Origin: an uncultured Methanobrevibacter sp. | Lineage (GTDB): Archaea; Methanobacteriota; Methanobacteria; Methanobacteriales; Methanobacteriaceae | DNA: 64,000 bases | Assembly: GCF_902771435.1 (NCBI RefSeq) | Contig: NZ_CACXXB010000005.1 | Span: 24,499 to 88,498, forward strand | Direction: 5' to 3' | In this document: positions 55,644 through 64,000 of the stretch, piece by piece | How positions within the stretch are numbered: position 1 is the first letter of the stretch | Layout of the letters: the number at the start of each line of letters is the position of its first letter | Translations under genes and position numbers: made by a program | Notes under the pieces: generated by a model | What the model was told of the DNA's origin: nothing | The model's database searches: none | The model's input: the letters and a program-made list of their open reading frames with translations, nothing else

Positions 55644-58066
55644 TGAGAATTCCCGAATTGTTGGCGCCGGTAGGATCAATGGACCATCTGAAAGTGGCGA
55701 TTAATGCCGGAGCCAGTTCCGTCTATTTATCCGGAAAGGATTATGGAGCCCGCAAATATGCAGCCAACTTCACGTTAGATGAAATCAGTGAAGCCGTGAA
55801 TATAGCCCATCTGCACAACGTTAAGGTTTATGTTACCGTGAACACGTTAATCAAGCAGGATGAGCTTGAGGACGTCATGAATTATCTCTCCAAGCTGTAT
55901 GCAATGGGAGTTGATGCGGTTTTAGTTCAGGATTTGGGCCTGGTCGACTTGATAGGAAAACATCTGCCCAATCTAAATATTCACGCCTCCACACAGATGA
56001 CCGCTGAAAACCAGCTTAAACTTGATTACATTGAAGAGAAGGGAATTAAAAGAATTGTCCTCCCCCGTGAGATGAGAAAAGAGGAAATCATGCAACTCAA
56101 GACAAATATGGAACTTGAGATTTTTGCCCATGGAGCCTTATGCTACTGTTATTCAGGACAATGCCTCATGAGCAGCTTTAAGGGCGGGCGAAGCGGAAAC
56201 AGAGGAACATGTGCACAACCATGCCGTCAAAAATACAGGATAGGCGGTATCAAAAGAGAGGATTATTATCTCTCCCCCTGCGATTTGAGCCTATTCAACC
56301 GACTGAAAGAAATTGCCGAGCTGAATATAGCATGCATCAAGATTGAAGGGAGAATGAGAAGCAAGGAATATCTTGCCATCACAATAAGTAATTACAGAAA
56401 GGCTCTAAATAAATTAAAAGCCAAAAAAGAATTAGAAAGTGAAGAAATAAGTTTGGTGTTTAACAGAGGATTTATCGAAGGTCAATTCAGCCACCAATCA
56501 AAAAGGAGCCTGAGGGCAGGCCACATCGGGCTGAAAATAGGTCGTGTCATTGATTCGCATAAAAACAGGATTGCAATCAGGCTGAATGACAGGCTTGAAA
56601 ATATTCCAGAAAAGGGAGACGGCCTTCTGATTGTGAAAAATAATCAGGATTACGGCCTTGAGATATCCCAGAACCCGACAATAACAACATTGAACCACTT
56701 CAAAAAAGGCAAGAATAAGGAAATAAAAGACCTGAATCGAAAAGACAGAGTCATGATTGTTAAAAAGGTATGGCAAAACAAAAAAAGTAATTTTAATTTA
56801 AATGAGTCTGACGTGTACCTGACCAAAAGAAACAAACTTGCCAAAAAGGTTAAGGAAATAGAAAGCAAAGGCAACAGTTTTGTCAAATCCAAACTGATTC
56901 TTACTTTTTCTGTTAAAAACAGGTTTCCTGTACTTAAAGGAAGGCTGACGCTGGCAAACAGGAAGGAAATACAATGTGAAGTGAGGGGAAACACCCCATT
57001 TGAAAAGCCCCTTAAAAAGGCAGTCGATGTGGATACAATTAAAAAGCAGCTCTCAAAAACCGACAGTTATCCGTATGAAATCACACAGATTAACGTCAAC
57101 TATGACGGAACATTATTCATCCCAATCAGCAAGATAAATGAACTTAGGAGAAACTTATTTAAAAGCCTGGAAAACGGAGTAAATGAGCTGTACAGGCACA
57201 AATCCAAGAAAATAAAACTGGAAAATAAAACCAACATTAACGACTGCAATCAGACAAACATAAGCTATTATACAAATAGTCTGAAAGATTTGGAAAATAT
57301 TTCAGGCATAAAAAGAGTTTATCTGGAAATTCCAAACGGCAACGACAATCTGGACATGAAATTCGAGGAAAGCTATAATCTGAATTATATGATCAGCTTT
57401 TTGAGGAAAGCCTATGAAATATCACTTGTAAAGGACTATGAACTAATCTGGAAATGGCCCGACATTGCCCACGACAGGTTAATAAAGGCATTGAATAAAG
57501 TTAGAGGAATACTGAATAAGATGCACTACAGCATCCCAATCATGAGCAATGCATTCAACGGAGAATACGGACCTTATTCCATGAACATTACAAACACACA
57601 GACCATTGAAAGCCTTGAAAACTACAAGATTGTGACATTGTCACCTGAACTTACCAAAAAGGACTATGAGGACATCATTACCTGCTGCAGCAATCCAAAT
57701 AAAATTGAAATTCTGGTTCAGGGATCAGTAGAGCTGATGAAAAGCAGATATGCCCTATTAAATGAAAACGAACTTAAAAGGAACTATGAAAACAAATTGA
57801 TTGACCGGAAAAACAACATATACCCGATTCACAAAAGCATATCCAATGAGGAGATAATTATCTTCAATGACAGCGAGCTCTCACTTCTGGATGAAATCAG
57901 TCATCTTAAAAGCATCGGTTTTTGCAATTTCGCAATTGACGGCAGGTACAAAGATGAAAATCATTATAAAATTATTGACATCTATAAACAGGCATTGAAC
58001 GGAAATATTGGCAAAAAAGAACTGCCGAAATACAGTCCAAAAAATACATTTGGAAACTACAAATAA
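55643..58066 (+). CDS. U32-family peptidase-like protein, copy 2
   Basis: This 807-residue paralogue of the preceding gene overlaps it by one base. The N-terminal barrel begins 'PELLAPVGSMDHLKVAINAGASSVYLSG'; the signature 'AHGALCYCYSGQCLMSSF' with 'GRSGNRGTCAQPCRQKY' keeps all the cysteines of copy 1. The C-terminal region is more lysine- and asparagine-rich and more divergent. Two such proteins in one unit may form a complex, as UbiU and UbiV do, or act on different RNA targets. Neither is proven here. Confidence 0.88.
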   Translation: MRIPELLAPVGSMDHLKVAINAGASSVYLSGKDYGARKYAANFTLDEISEAVNIAHLHNVKVYVTVNTLIKQDELEDVMNYLSKLYAMGVDAVLVQDLGLVDLIGKHLPNLNIHASTQMTAENQLKLDYIEEKGIKRIVLPREMRKEEIMQLKTNMELEIFAHGALCYCYSGQCLMSSFKGGRSGNRGTCAQPCRQKYRIGGIKREDYYLSPCDLSLFNRLKEIAELNIACIKIEGRMRSKEYLAITISNYRKALNKLKAKKELESEEISLVFNRGFIEGQFSHQSKRSLRAGHIGLKIGRVIDSHKNRIAIRLNDRLENIPEKGDGLLIVKNNQDYGLEISQNPTITTLNHFKKGKNKEIKDLNRKDRVMIVKKVWQNKKSNFNLNESDVYLTKRNKLAKKVKEIESKGNSFVKSKLILTFSVKNRFPVLKGRLTLANRKEIQCEVRGNTPFEKPLKKAVDVDTIKKQLSKTDSYPYEITQINVNYDGTLFIPISKINELRRNLFKSLENGVNELYRHKSKKIKLENKTNINDCNQTNISYYTNSLKDLENISGIKRVYLEIPNGNDNLDMKFEESYNLNYMISFLRKAYEISLVKDYELIWKWPDIAHDRLIKALNKVRGILNKMHYSIPIMSNAFNGEYGPYSMNITNTQTIESLENYKIVTLSPELTKKDYEDIITCCSNPNKIEILVQGSVELMKSRYALLNENELKRNYENKLIDRKNNIYPIHKSISNEEIIIFNDSELSLLDEISHLKSIGFCNFAIDGRYKDENHYKIIDIYKQALNGNIGKKELPKYSPKNTFGNYK

Positions 58067-58142
58067 TACTCATCAAATGCTCTCGGCAAATATTGAATAT
58101 ATACTTAAATACTAAATTATATTACAAAAGGGTTTGGTAAAA

Positions 58143-60068
58143 ATGCAAGGAGAAAGAATCACATTGCAAAATATAAAAGGAATAGGAGATAAAATCTCTG
58201 AAAAAATATTAAACAGCGTTGGAGGAGAGGAAGAACTCCAAAAAATAGTTGATAATGTTGATGTTGAAAAAATAGCTAACATTGAAGGAATAAGTCAGAG
58301 AAAAGCAATTGAAATAATGAACCAACTGCTGAACAATCCAACTTATGAATTCATTAAAAGTGAAAGGGCTATGGAGCTTTATGAAGACATTATTAACAAA
58401 ATCCTGTCCTATTCAAATACAACATATTCAAAAAACAGAATATTGCTGCTTTCTCCTACAAAAGACATTGATAAAATCAATTCCCAGCTTGATTTTGTAA
58501 TGGATGCCAAAAAACACGTTTCACAGCTTCCAATAATCAAATTAAGAGGCCTTATGAAAAATTTAAGGGAAGTTGAAGAAGCCAAACCCGAATATGATCC
58601 AAGCAAAGCCATTCTGGTTGAACGTGAAGAGGATAATTCCTACCTTACAGACCTCGGCCTGAACCAATACTACCCAATCATTACTGCAAGCGATTCACCA
58701 TTGCTTCAGGAAGAAATGATGAATTACGATTTGGTATTTTATGTCTACTCACAGGGAATCCTTGATTTTGAAGGCATGCCAAATCTCGTAATGATCAACA
58801 TTGAGGAAAATGATTATGAAATCGTTCCAGAAAAAATAATCAATTTCTTTATCCAGAACAAGGACCTGTTCAGCAGGGTTCATGAAATTCAAAAAATCAG
58901 AAATAAGGAAAGTGTCCTGGGCGACATAATCCCAATCATCGATGAACTGAATATCATCGACAAAAGGGAAGTGGATATTGAAGAACTTGTCTTATCCCTG
59001 AAAGATGAGATGGATGAAGAGTTGGAAAAATCTATAAAAAATATTGATCTTGAAGGAGATGAAATACTTAACTTATTAAACAATAACTTCCCTCCAAAGA
59101 TAAGTAAAATATTTGATGAAATTATAAATAAACGCAAAGATATAATCCGTGAAAAAACAGGCATAAGTTTTGACCCATATCTTCGAACATATCCGATTGA
59201 AATTGATGAAACAGAAATCCAAAGGGTGACTCTGGAACAGTCATCCAAAAAGGAAAACGACATTTTTGACATCAAGAAAAGTGCTGCAATACAACTTAAT
59301 TCCATTAAGAAAAAAGCAATTGAGGAAGTTGAAGATGCAATAAGGTTCGACTATGAATTCAGTCTGGGAAGCTTTGCATATGAATACGGATTATGCAGAC
59401 CACAATTCAGCGATGAAATAAAATTAAACGGAGCTCTACATCTGGAGCTTGCGCTTAAAAAAGACAAAGATTATGTTCAGACAGTAGACTATCAGCTAAC
59501 AAAAGATGAAAACATTGCACTTTTAACCGGAGCAAACAGTGGAGGAAAAACCACCCTTCTTGAAACATTGACACAAATATCCATAATGGCGCAGATGGGA
59601 CTTCCTGTAAGTGCAGACAGTGCTGAGATAAAATTATTTGATGAAATTTATCATTTCTCTAAAAAACGTTCCCTCGATGCAGGTGCATTTGAATCATTCT
59701 TAAATGTGTTCATACCAATCGTCACCACCAATAGTGAAAAGTTAGTATTACTAGATGAACTTGAAGGAATAACAGAACTTGATGCGGCAGTTAAAATCAT
59801 ATCAACATTCATAGATATGATAAAAGAATCCAATTCCTACGGAGTTATTGTAACTCATATGGCCAGAGAGCTGATGAATTACACCGATATCCGAGTAGAC
59901 GGTATTGAAGCTAAGGGACTGGATGAAGATTACAATTTAATTGTTGATAGAACACCCAAAATGAATTTCCTTGCAAAAAGTACCCCCGAATTGATTCTAA
60001 AAAGAATATATGAAAAATCAGATGATGATTTAAAAGCAGTGTATGCCAGAATTTTAGAAAAATTCTAA
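58143..60068 (+). CDS. MutS-family ATPase with N-terminal helix-hairpin-helix
   Basis: The protein is 641 residues from the ATG at 58143 (a TTG nine bases earlier is less likely). Residues 1-65 hold helix-hairpin-helix motifs ('LQNIKGIGDKISEKILNSVGG', 'IANIEGISQRKAIEIMN'). The middle is mostly helical. The C-terminal third is a MutS ATPase with Walker A 'LLTGANSGGKTTLLETL' (about 460), Walker B 'LVLLDELEGITELDAA' and 'GVIVTHMAREL'. It lacks the mismatch-sensing domain I and the Smr nuclease, so it is a MutS2-like branch, perhaps binding DNA junctions. It follows the U32 pair on the same strand. Confidence 0.87.
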   Translation: MQGERITLQNIKGIGDKISEKILNSVGGEEELQKIVDNVDVEKIANIEGISQRKAIEIMNQLLNNPTYEFIKSERAMELYEDIINKILSYSNTTYSKNRILLLSPTKDIDKINSQLDFVMDAKKHVSQLPIIKLRGLMKNLREVEEAKPEYDPSKAILVEREEDNSYLTDLGLNQYYPIITASDSPLLQEEMMNYDLVFYVYSQGILDFEGMPNLVMINIEENDYEIVPEKIINFFIQNKDLFSRVHEIQKIRNKESVLGDIIPIIDELNIIDKREVDIEELVLSLKDEMDEELEKSIKNIDLEGDEILNLLNNNFPPKISKIFDEIINKRKDIIREKTGISFDPYLRTYPIEIDETEIQRVTLEQSSKKENDIFDIKKSAAIQLNSIKKKAIEEVEDAIRFDYEFSLGSFAYEYGLCRPQFSDEIKLNGALHLELALKKDKDYVQTVDYQLTKDENIALLTGANSGGKTTLLETLTQISIMAQMGLPVSADSAEIKLFDEIYHFSKKRSLDAGAFESFLNVFIPIVTTNSEKLVLLDELEGITELDAAVKIISTFIDMIKESNSYGVIVTHMARELMNYTDIRVDGIEAKGLDEDYNLIVDRTPKMNFLAKSTPELILKRIYEKSDDDLKAVYARILEKF

Positions 60069-60210
60069 ACACATATACTACTTTTTACTATTTTAACCTT
60101 TGAGAAAATGTACTTTTAGCCCTACACGATAATACACCCATCCACCATGAAACGGCATCAGAATATAGCTCTAATGTAGAAGAATGAAATATACTGTAAA
60201 TAAAAAAAAG

Positions 60211-60233
60211 AAGTAGATAAAAATTATCTACTT
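60211..60233 (-). terminator. Hairpin terminator of large surface protein gene
   Basis: A ten-base stem (60211-60220 with 60224-60233) and three-base loop is followed by a U-run on the minus strand. The TAG stop (60228-60230) is in the stem. Confidence 0.65.
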
Positions 60234-63200
60234 AACTTTAACAGTTGTTTTAATTGTGTCTTTAACGTAAGTCACTTTGACAGTGTATGTTTTACCTTTT
60301 TTAAGCTTTTTGATAACATTCTTTTTAATGGTAACTTTTGCTACACCTTTGTTGTTGGTTTTAGCTTTGTAGGTTTTGCCGTTAAATTTGAATTTAATGA
60401 CTTTACCTTTAATGAGTTTTCCATTAATTTTAAGTGTTGCAAGTAAGGTAAATTTCTTGGCTGTCTTTTTGACAGTGACTTTCTTAGTTTTAAGTACCTG
60501 TTTTACAGTGACAGTGTTTTTGTAGGTTTTACCTTTGAATTTGGTTGTTATTGTGTATTTTTTAGGAATGTCTGTTATTTTAATTTTAGCTATTCCGTTT
60601 TTGTTGGTTGTTACTGTTTTTGTCTTTTTGTTGATTGTGAATGTGACTTTTTCACCTGCAACAGCAACACGACTGTCAGCAGTTACAACTTTAACAGAGA
60701 AGTATTTGCCACCCGCATAATCAACAGAAATGTCCTTATTGTTGATGATTTTGGTGTCATCAGCAACGGTGTAGACTTTTAGACAAGCAATATAACCTAA
60801 GTCATAAGCATCTTTCCAGGTTTTTCCATCAAATGAGACAAATGAAATATTTTGAGTATAATGAACCCTAGTATCTTCTAAAAGAGTGTATGGCGCCCAA
60901 TTTGATGTTATTTCCGCTTTAAATACATCACCTTTTTTGACTGGTACGTAACTACCTAATTTGATAGTGTGATAACCAACATATGGAGACACTCCTTCTT
61001 GAGTCAATCTTAATTCATCGTTTACAAAAATTTTGACTGTATAATTGACGCCGCTCTCATTGAAGTATGTTCCAACACCGGCAATCAAATCGTCATCCAA
61101 TGCTTCAAAGACATTCATATAACTTATAGTTCCATTGCTTTTCGCAAAATGAGAGAGCCATGTAATGTCATATTGATAGTTTTTATTGTATGGTACAGTA
61201 TTTTCGATTATAGGTATGGCGGCGTAATCAGTGACCTTGCCCGGCTTATATGCCAGAAGTGATCTGTCATAATATGAAACATAGACGACTCCGTTGTCTC
61301 CCCAGTCAGAACCATAACTGTTTTTGATAATCCATGCCCCATTGCCCGGAGGAGTGTATAGGAATTTTTCTTTTGGGAAATTATCATCCCATCCGATAAT
61401 GGATACTTCATGGTTTGCAGTTTCAGGCAAATCGGCATATTGTGCACAGGTTTTCGGATTATAATACTGAGCTTCATCATCGAATGAAGCTTGTCCGAAA
61501 AAGGACACATCCAGAGACCCGTATTTCAGGATTGCCAATTTAATTTGTGTACCGTTAGGAATTTCATTATTAGGTATGAATATCACGTCCTGAACATGAA
61601 TGTCCTTGCCTGTTGTGATTGGCATTGTAATTTTTCCAAGCTCATCATAAGTATCTACGCCATATGGAATTGCTCCAAGCCAGCTCAATAAATAACCAAC
61701 AGAAGCAAGATTGGCTCCCCCTTCAAATACATCCATAGCTCCATAAGGGGAATATCTCATAACAGTTTTCATGTTATTCATAGAAACGTTAAATGGAATT
61801 CCTGTGGCTTTTAATAATACTGATTCTAATGCTGCAGACATTCCGAATGTCCAGCATGCACCCATCCATCCTTGATCTCTGACTGGTGACACCCATCCCC
61901 AGTCACGCAAATCAAATTTGCTTGGAATAACATTAACATTAATGCTATTGTTAACCGGAGTCAACTGCATACCTTCTCCAACCATTATTGTTGCATAGAA
62001 TGTATTGTTGGTTGAAACAGTATCATTATTGAAAACATTGCTTGCATCTATATTGTATTTTTTAGTAAAGACGCTGAAAATGGCATTTGTATTGTTTTTG
62101 AATGTTGAACCTTTAATGTTGAATGAGGTATCATATGCATAGATTGCATTTCCTGCACCTGCAACATTATTGAAAAACTTGGAGTCAGTTATATTTAGTG
62201 TAGAGTTATCGGAGAATATTGCTCCACCATAACTTGAATAATCGTCAATCAAGTCAACACCATTTGATTCAAAAGTACAGTTGTTGATTTCAGTTGCTGT
62301 AAATGAAAGGTAAATTGCTCCACCATTGATGGTAGCATGATTGTTTATGAATTCTGAATTGTTTAGCCAGAACTGTCCACCCAATTGGACATATGCTCCA
62401 GCAAATTCAGAAGAGGCATCCTTAAATTTGGAATCGATTATTGTCACATTACCTTCATTGCTCGCCACATATCCAGTAATATCTGCATAGATGGCACCAG
62501 CATTTCTGGAAGATGTAGTGTTTATGAATTCACAATTCTTAATGTAGAGTTCACCGCCTTCCCTAAGGCTCATTGCACCTGCAGTAATATTAGCTTTTAA
62601 ATTAATAAATCTGGAATCAATTATTCTAATCTTGGAACCTACAAGATATATTGCCGGCGAATATGTGGCAGTGGTATTGGCAAAGGTAATGTTTTCGAGA
62701 TACAATTGGGCAAGGGTGCCCATGACCTGACCCGCTTTAGCATATATTTTTGAGGTAATGTATGAATTGTAAAGATTTAGTTTTCCTGTCGCAACTGCAA
62801 TTGATGATCCGCTTTCACCAGCATAATTGTCAATGAATTTGGAATTGTTACAATTAATAGCCATATCTTCGTAGAGTGCTACAGCACCACCATTTTTACT
62901 TGCATAGTTGTTTATGAATGTGACATTGTTTAATGTTAATGATTTAGATGTATAGATTGCCCCACCTTTTTCGGCATTACCGTTGATTAGGATTAAATCG
63001 TTTATTGTCACGTTGTTTGCAGTAATGTTGAATATTCTTGAATGATTTTTTGCGTCAATTGTACGGCCATTACCATTAAGTACAAAATTGTCCTTAGCAA
63101 TAGCAATTCCGTTTTTGTTGTCAGTTTCATTGTTGAAAGCATAGTCCCGATTTAAATCTAAAGACGTGCCCGTGTTTTTTATTTCATCAGTCAAGTTACT

Positions 63201-63365
63201 GAATGAACTTTCTCCTGTCGTATAAACATCATTGTCTGTACTTTCTAAAGGAATATCATCCGCATCCGAGACGATATCTTCAGAAATGGTGTCAGTTGCA
63301 CTAACTGCACCAACCATAAGAATAGTTAGGATTAAACTCATTATAAACAGGTATTTAAACTTCAT
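60228..63365 (-). CDS. Surface adhesin-like protein with papain-like cysteine peptidase domain
   Basis: This 1045-residue exported protein has a signal peptide (1-23, ending VSAT) and a right-handed beta-helix region (about 80-450) of repeated 'NNxF.NN.A..GGAIY' units, like chlamydial Pmp repeats. A C1A papain-like domain follows: Gln/Cys in 'VRDQGWMGACWTFG' (Cys near 503), His in 'ANHEVSIIGWDD' (near 650) and Asn in 'IIKNSYGSDWGDNG' (near 681). After a lectin-like domain come two Ig-like domains rich in lysine ('KFKFNGKTYKAKTNNKG'). The triad is intact, so it is likely an active surface peptidase. No anchor helix is seen at the C-terminus. Confidence 0.88.
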   Translation of the reverse strand: MKFKYLFIMSLILTILMVGAVSATDTISEDIVSDADDIPLESTDNDVYTTGESSFSNLTDEIKNTGTSLDLNRDYAFNNETDNKNGIAIAKDNFVLNGNGRTIDAKNHSRIFNITANNVTINDLILINGNAEKGGAIYTSKSLTLNNVTFINNYASKNGGAVALYEDMAINCNNSKFIDNYAGESGSSIAVATGKLNLYNSYITSKIYAKAGQVMGTLAQLYLENITFANTTATYSPAIYLVGSKIRIIDSRFINLKANITAGAMSLREGGELYIKNCEFINTTSSRNAGAIYADITGYVASNEGNVTIIDSKFKDASSEFAGAYVQLGGQFWLNNSEFINNHATINGGAIYLSFTATEINNCTFESNGVDLIDDYSSYGGAIFSDNSTLNITDSKFFNNVAGAGNAIYAYDTSFNIKGSTFKNNTNAIFSVFTKKYNIDASNVFNNDTVSTNNTFYATIMVGEGMQLTPVNNSINVNVIPSKFDLRDWGWVSPVRDQGWMGACWTFGMSAALESVLLKATGIPFNVSMNNMKTVMRYSPYGAMDVFEGGANLASVGYLLSWLGAIPYGVDTYDELGKITMPITTGKDIHVQDVIFIPNNEIPNGTQIKLAILKYGSLDVSFFGQASFDDEAQYYNPKTCAQYADLPETANHEVSIIGWDDNFPKEKFLYTPPGNGAWIIKNSYGSDWGDNGVVYVSYYDRSLLAYKPGKVTDYAAIPIIENTVPYNKNYQYDITWLSHFAKSNGTISYMNVFEALDDDLIAGVGTYFNESGVNYTVKIFVNDELRLTQEGVSPYVGYHTIKLGSYVPVKKGDVFKAEITSNWAPYTLLEDTRVHYTQNISFVSFDGKTWKDAYDLGYIACLKVYTVADDTKIINNKDISVDYAGGKYFSVKVVTADSRVAVAGEKVTFTINKKTKTVTTNKNGIAKIKITDIPKKYTITTKFKGKTYKNTVTVKQVLKTKKVTVKKTAKKFTLLATLKINGKLIKGKVIKFKFNGKTYKAKTNNKGVAKVTIKKNVIKKLKKGKTYTVKVTYVKDTIKTTVKVK

Positions 63366-63497
63366 ATTAAAATATTTGAATATAATATATAATAAAATTT
63401 AAGATTTAGTTTAATGTTTTAAAAATAAATGATTCAAAATGTGATTATTATCTAAAGAAATTATGATTAAAAATGATCGACATTAAACTTTAAGAAA

Positions 63498-63509
63498 AAT
63501 TTATATATA
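63498..63509 (+). promoter_or_regulatory. TATA-box-like promoter for small membrane protein
   Basis: AATTTATATATA lies about 25 bases before a probable start site near 63530 and is followed by a GGAGG ribosome site at 63533-63537. It is among the clearest archaeal-type boxes in the window. Confidence 0.55.
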
Positions 63510-63544
63510 ATATAACAAGACATCATATATATGGAGGTTGAAAA

Positions 63545-63697
63545 ATGGATAGAGGAATGGAATGGCTTATTGGCGGAATATTGGCTTTAATTGTTGCAAT
63601 TGTTGGATTTTATTATACTAAAAAAGTTACTACATTTATATTTCCAATCTTATTAATTTTCTATGGCGTTTATAGAGTGCTATCAGGAAAAAAATAA
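63545..63697 (+). CDS. 50-residue two-span membrane protein
   Basis: This short gene has a strong TATA-like box and GGAGGTTG seven bases before its ATG. It encodes MDRGMEWLIGGILALI-type sequence with two hydrophobic helices (about 7-24 and 29-46) joined by a TKK turn, ending in SGKK. I recognise no family. The promoter and ribosome site are strong evidence that it is real. It stands alone, divergent from the surface protein gene. Confidence 0.65.
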   Translation: MDRGMEWLIGGILALIVAIVGFYYTKKVTTFIFPILLIFYGVYRVLSGKK

Positions 63698-64000
63698 TAT
63701 TCCCGTTTAAAGAAAAATATTCTATTCAGAAATATTAAATATCAAATCAGTAAAACAACATCACCAACATATCAGTAAATAATGAATCAATTTCTTCCCA
63801 ATAATCATAAACTATTAAAATACCAATATCAGAATCTTCAGTATCCTTACTTGAATGAGGATGTGTCAAAATTTGTTTAACAAATTTATCCTTATTCAAT
63901 CTTAAAAAAATCTATTTTTTGCTTAATATTAACTTTATTGATGTGAATTTTACTAAAACTCAAAGTCTGTTGTAATTTCCTGTATACTCTCACTTTGCAT
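63698..64000. other. Window end: gap containing a degraded gene
   Basis: The last 303 bases carry no intact gene. A minus-strand fragment with nucleotidyltransferase-like sequence lies at 63747-63899 (listed separately). The rest is AT-rich with stops in all frames I tried. Confidence 0.4.
63747..63899 (-). pseudogene. Probable remnant of a nucleotidyltransferase (MNT-like) gene
   Basis: The minus strand encodes a 50-residue fragment ending at TGA 63747 with 'SKDTEDSDIGILIVYDYWEEID'. This resembles the G-S...D-S-D-I-D-I-L-I-V core of minimal nucleotidyltransferases, often the antitoxin half of HEPN-MNT pairs. The second catalytic aspartate reads glycine, the upstream GSRARG block is missing, and stop codons precede it, so the gene is broken. 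The call rests on a short match and is tentative. Confidence 0.35.

Overview
The window looks like chromosomal DNA of a methanogenic archaeon of the order Methanobacteriales, most likely Methanobrevibacter. The evidence is the McrA thioamidation pair ycaO-tfuA, the archaeal factors MCM, aIF2-beta, NMD3, NucS, PurP and an Lhr-type helicase, a class III signal peptide pilin, several DUF4013-type membrane proteins, and a large surface protein with beta-helix repeats and a papain-like domain. Base composition is AT-rich, and ribosome binding sites of the GGTGAT/GGAGG type precede many starts. No rRNA, tRNA, CRISPR array, insertion sequence or prophage was found. The genus is an inference.

Layout: 0-9 kb holds a PRC-barrel gene cut by the window edge, a tRNA-binding protein, a lactaldehyde-dehydrogenase-like enzyme, two overlapping TMEM175-type channel genes, a poor 0.67 kb gap, then membrane and secreted proteins with a TadC-type pilus protein and its 60-residue pilin. 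9-19 kb holds TrkH, an AIM24-like protein, a STAS/HATPase pair beside a phosphopantetheinyl transferase, a soluble DUF2207-like protein, an M24 peptidase, and a site-2 protease leading into ycaO-tfuA. 19-32 kb holds a CBS/UspA group, an amidohydrolase, carA-carB, an SNF2 helicase and the NAD genes nadC and nadA around RNase Z and an MscS channel.

32-47 kb begins with three tandem MetX-like alpha/beta-hydrolase paralogues. Two of them have lost the nucleophile serine and the terminal histidine. Then come nucS, a zinc-ribbon/PsbP-like membrane protein, a nitrilase, a HEAT-repeat protein, an SDR enzyme, an Lhr helicase, purP, a YfcE-type phosphoesterase and rlmE. 47-60 kb is an information-processing block: mcm, aIF2-beta, NMD3, tyrS, tmk, two tandem U32 proteins and a helix-hairpin-helix MutS protein. 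The window closes with the large surface protease/adhesin, a 50-residue membrane protein, and a probable nucleotidyltransferase remnant.

The genome is compact: convergent genes abut or overlap by four bases, and several share hairpin terminators that contain stop codons. No wholly new defence or mobile system was recognised. The best leads are the tandem pseudoenzyme cluster, the STAS/HATPase/phosphopantetheinyl-transferase neighbourhood, the surface protease, and a duplicated-domain zinc-ribbon protein with an AT-hook-like motif.
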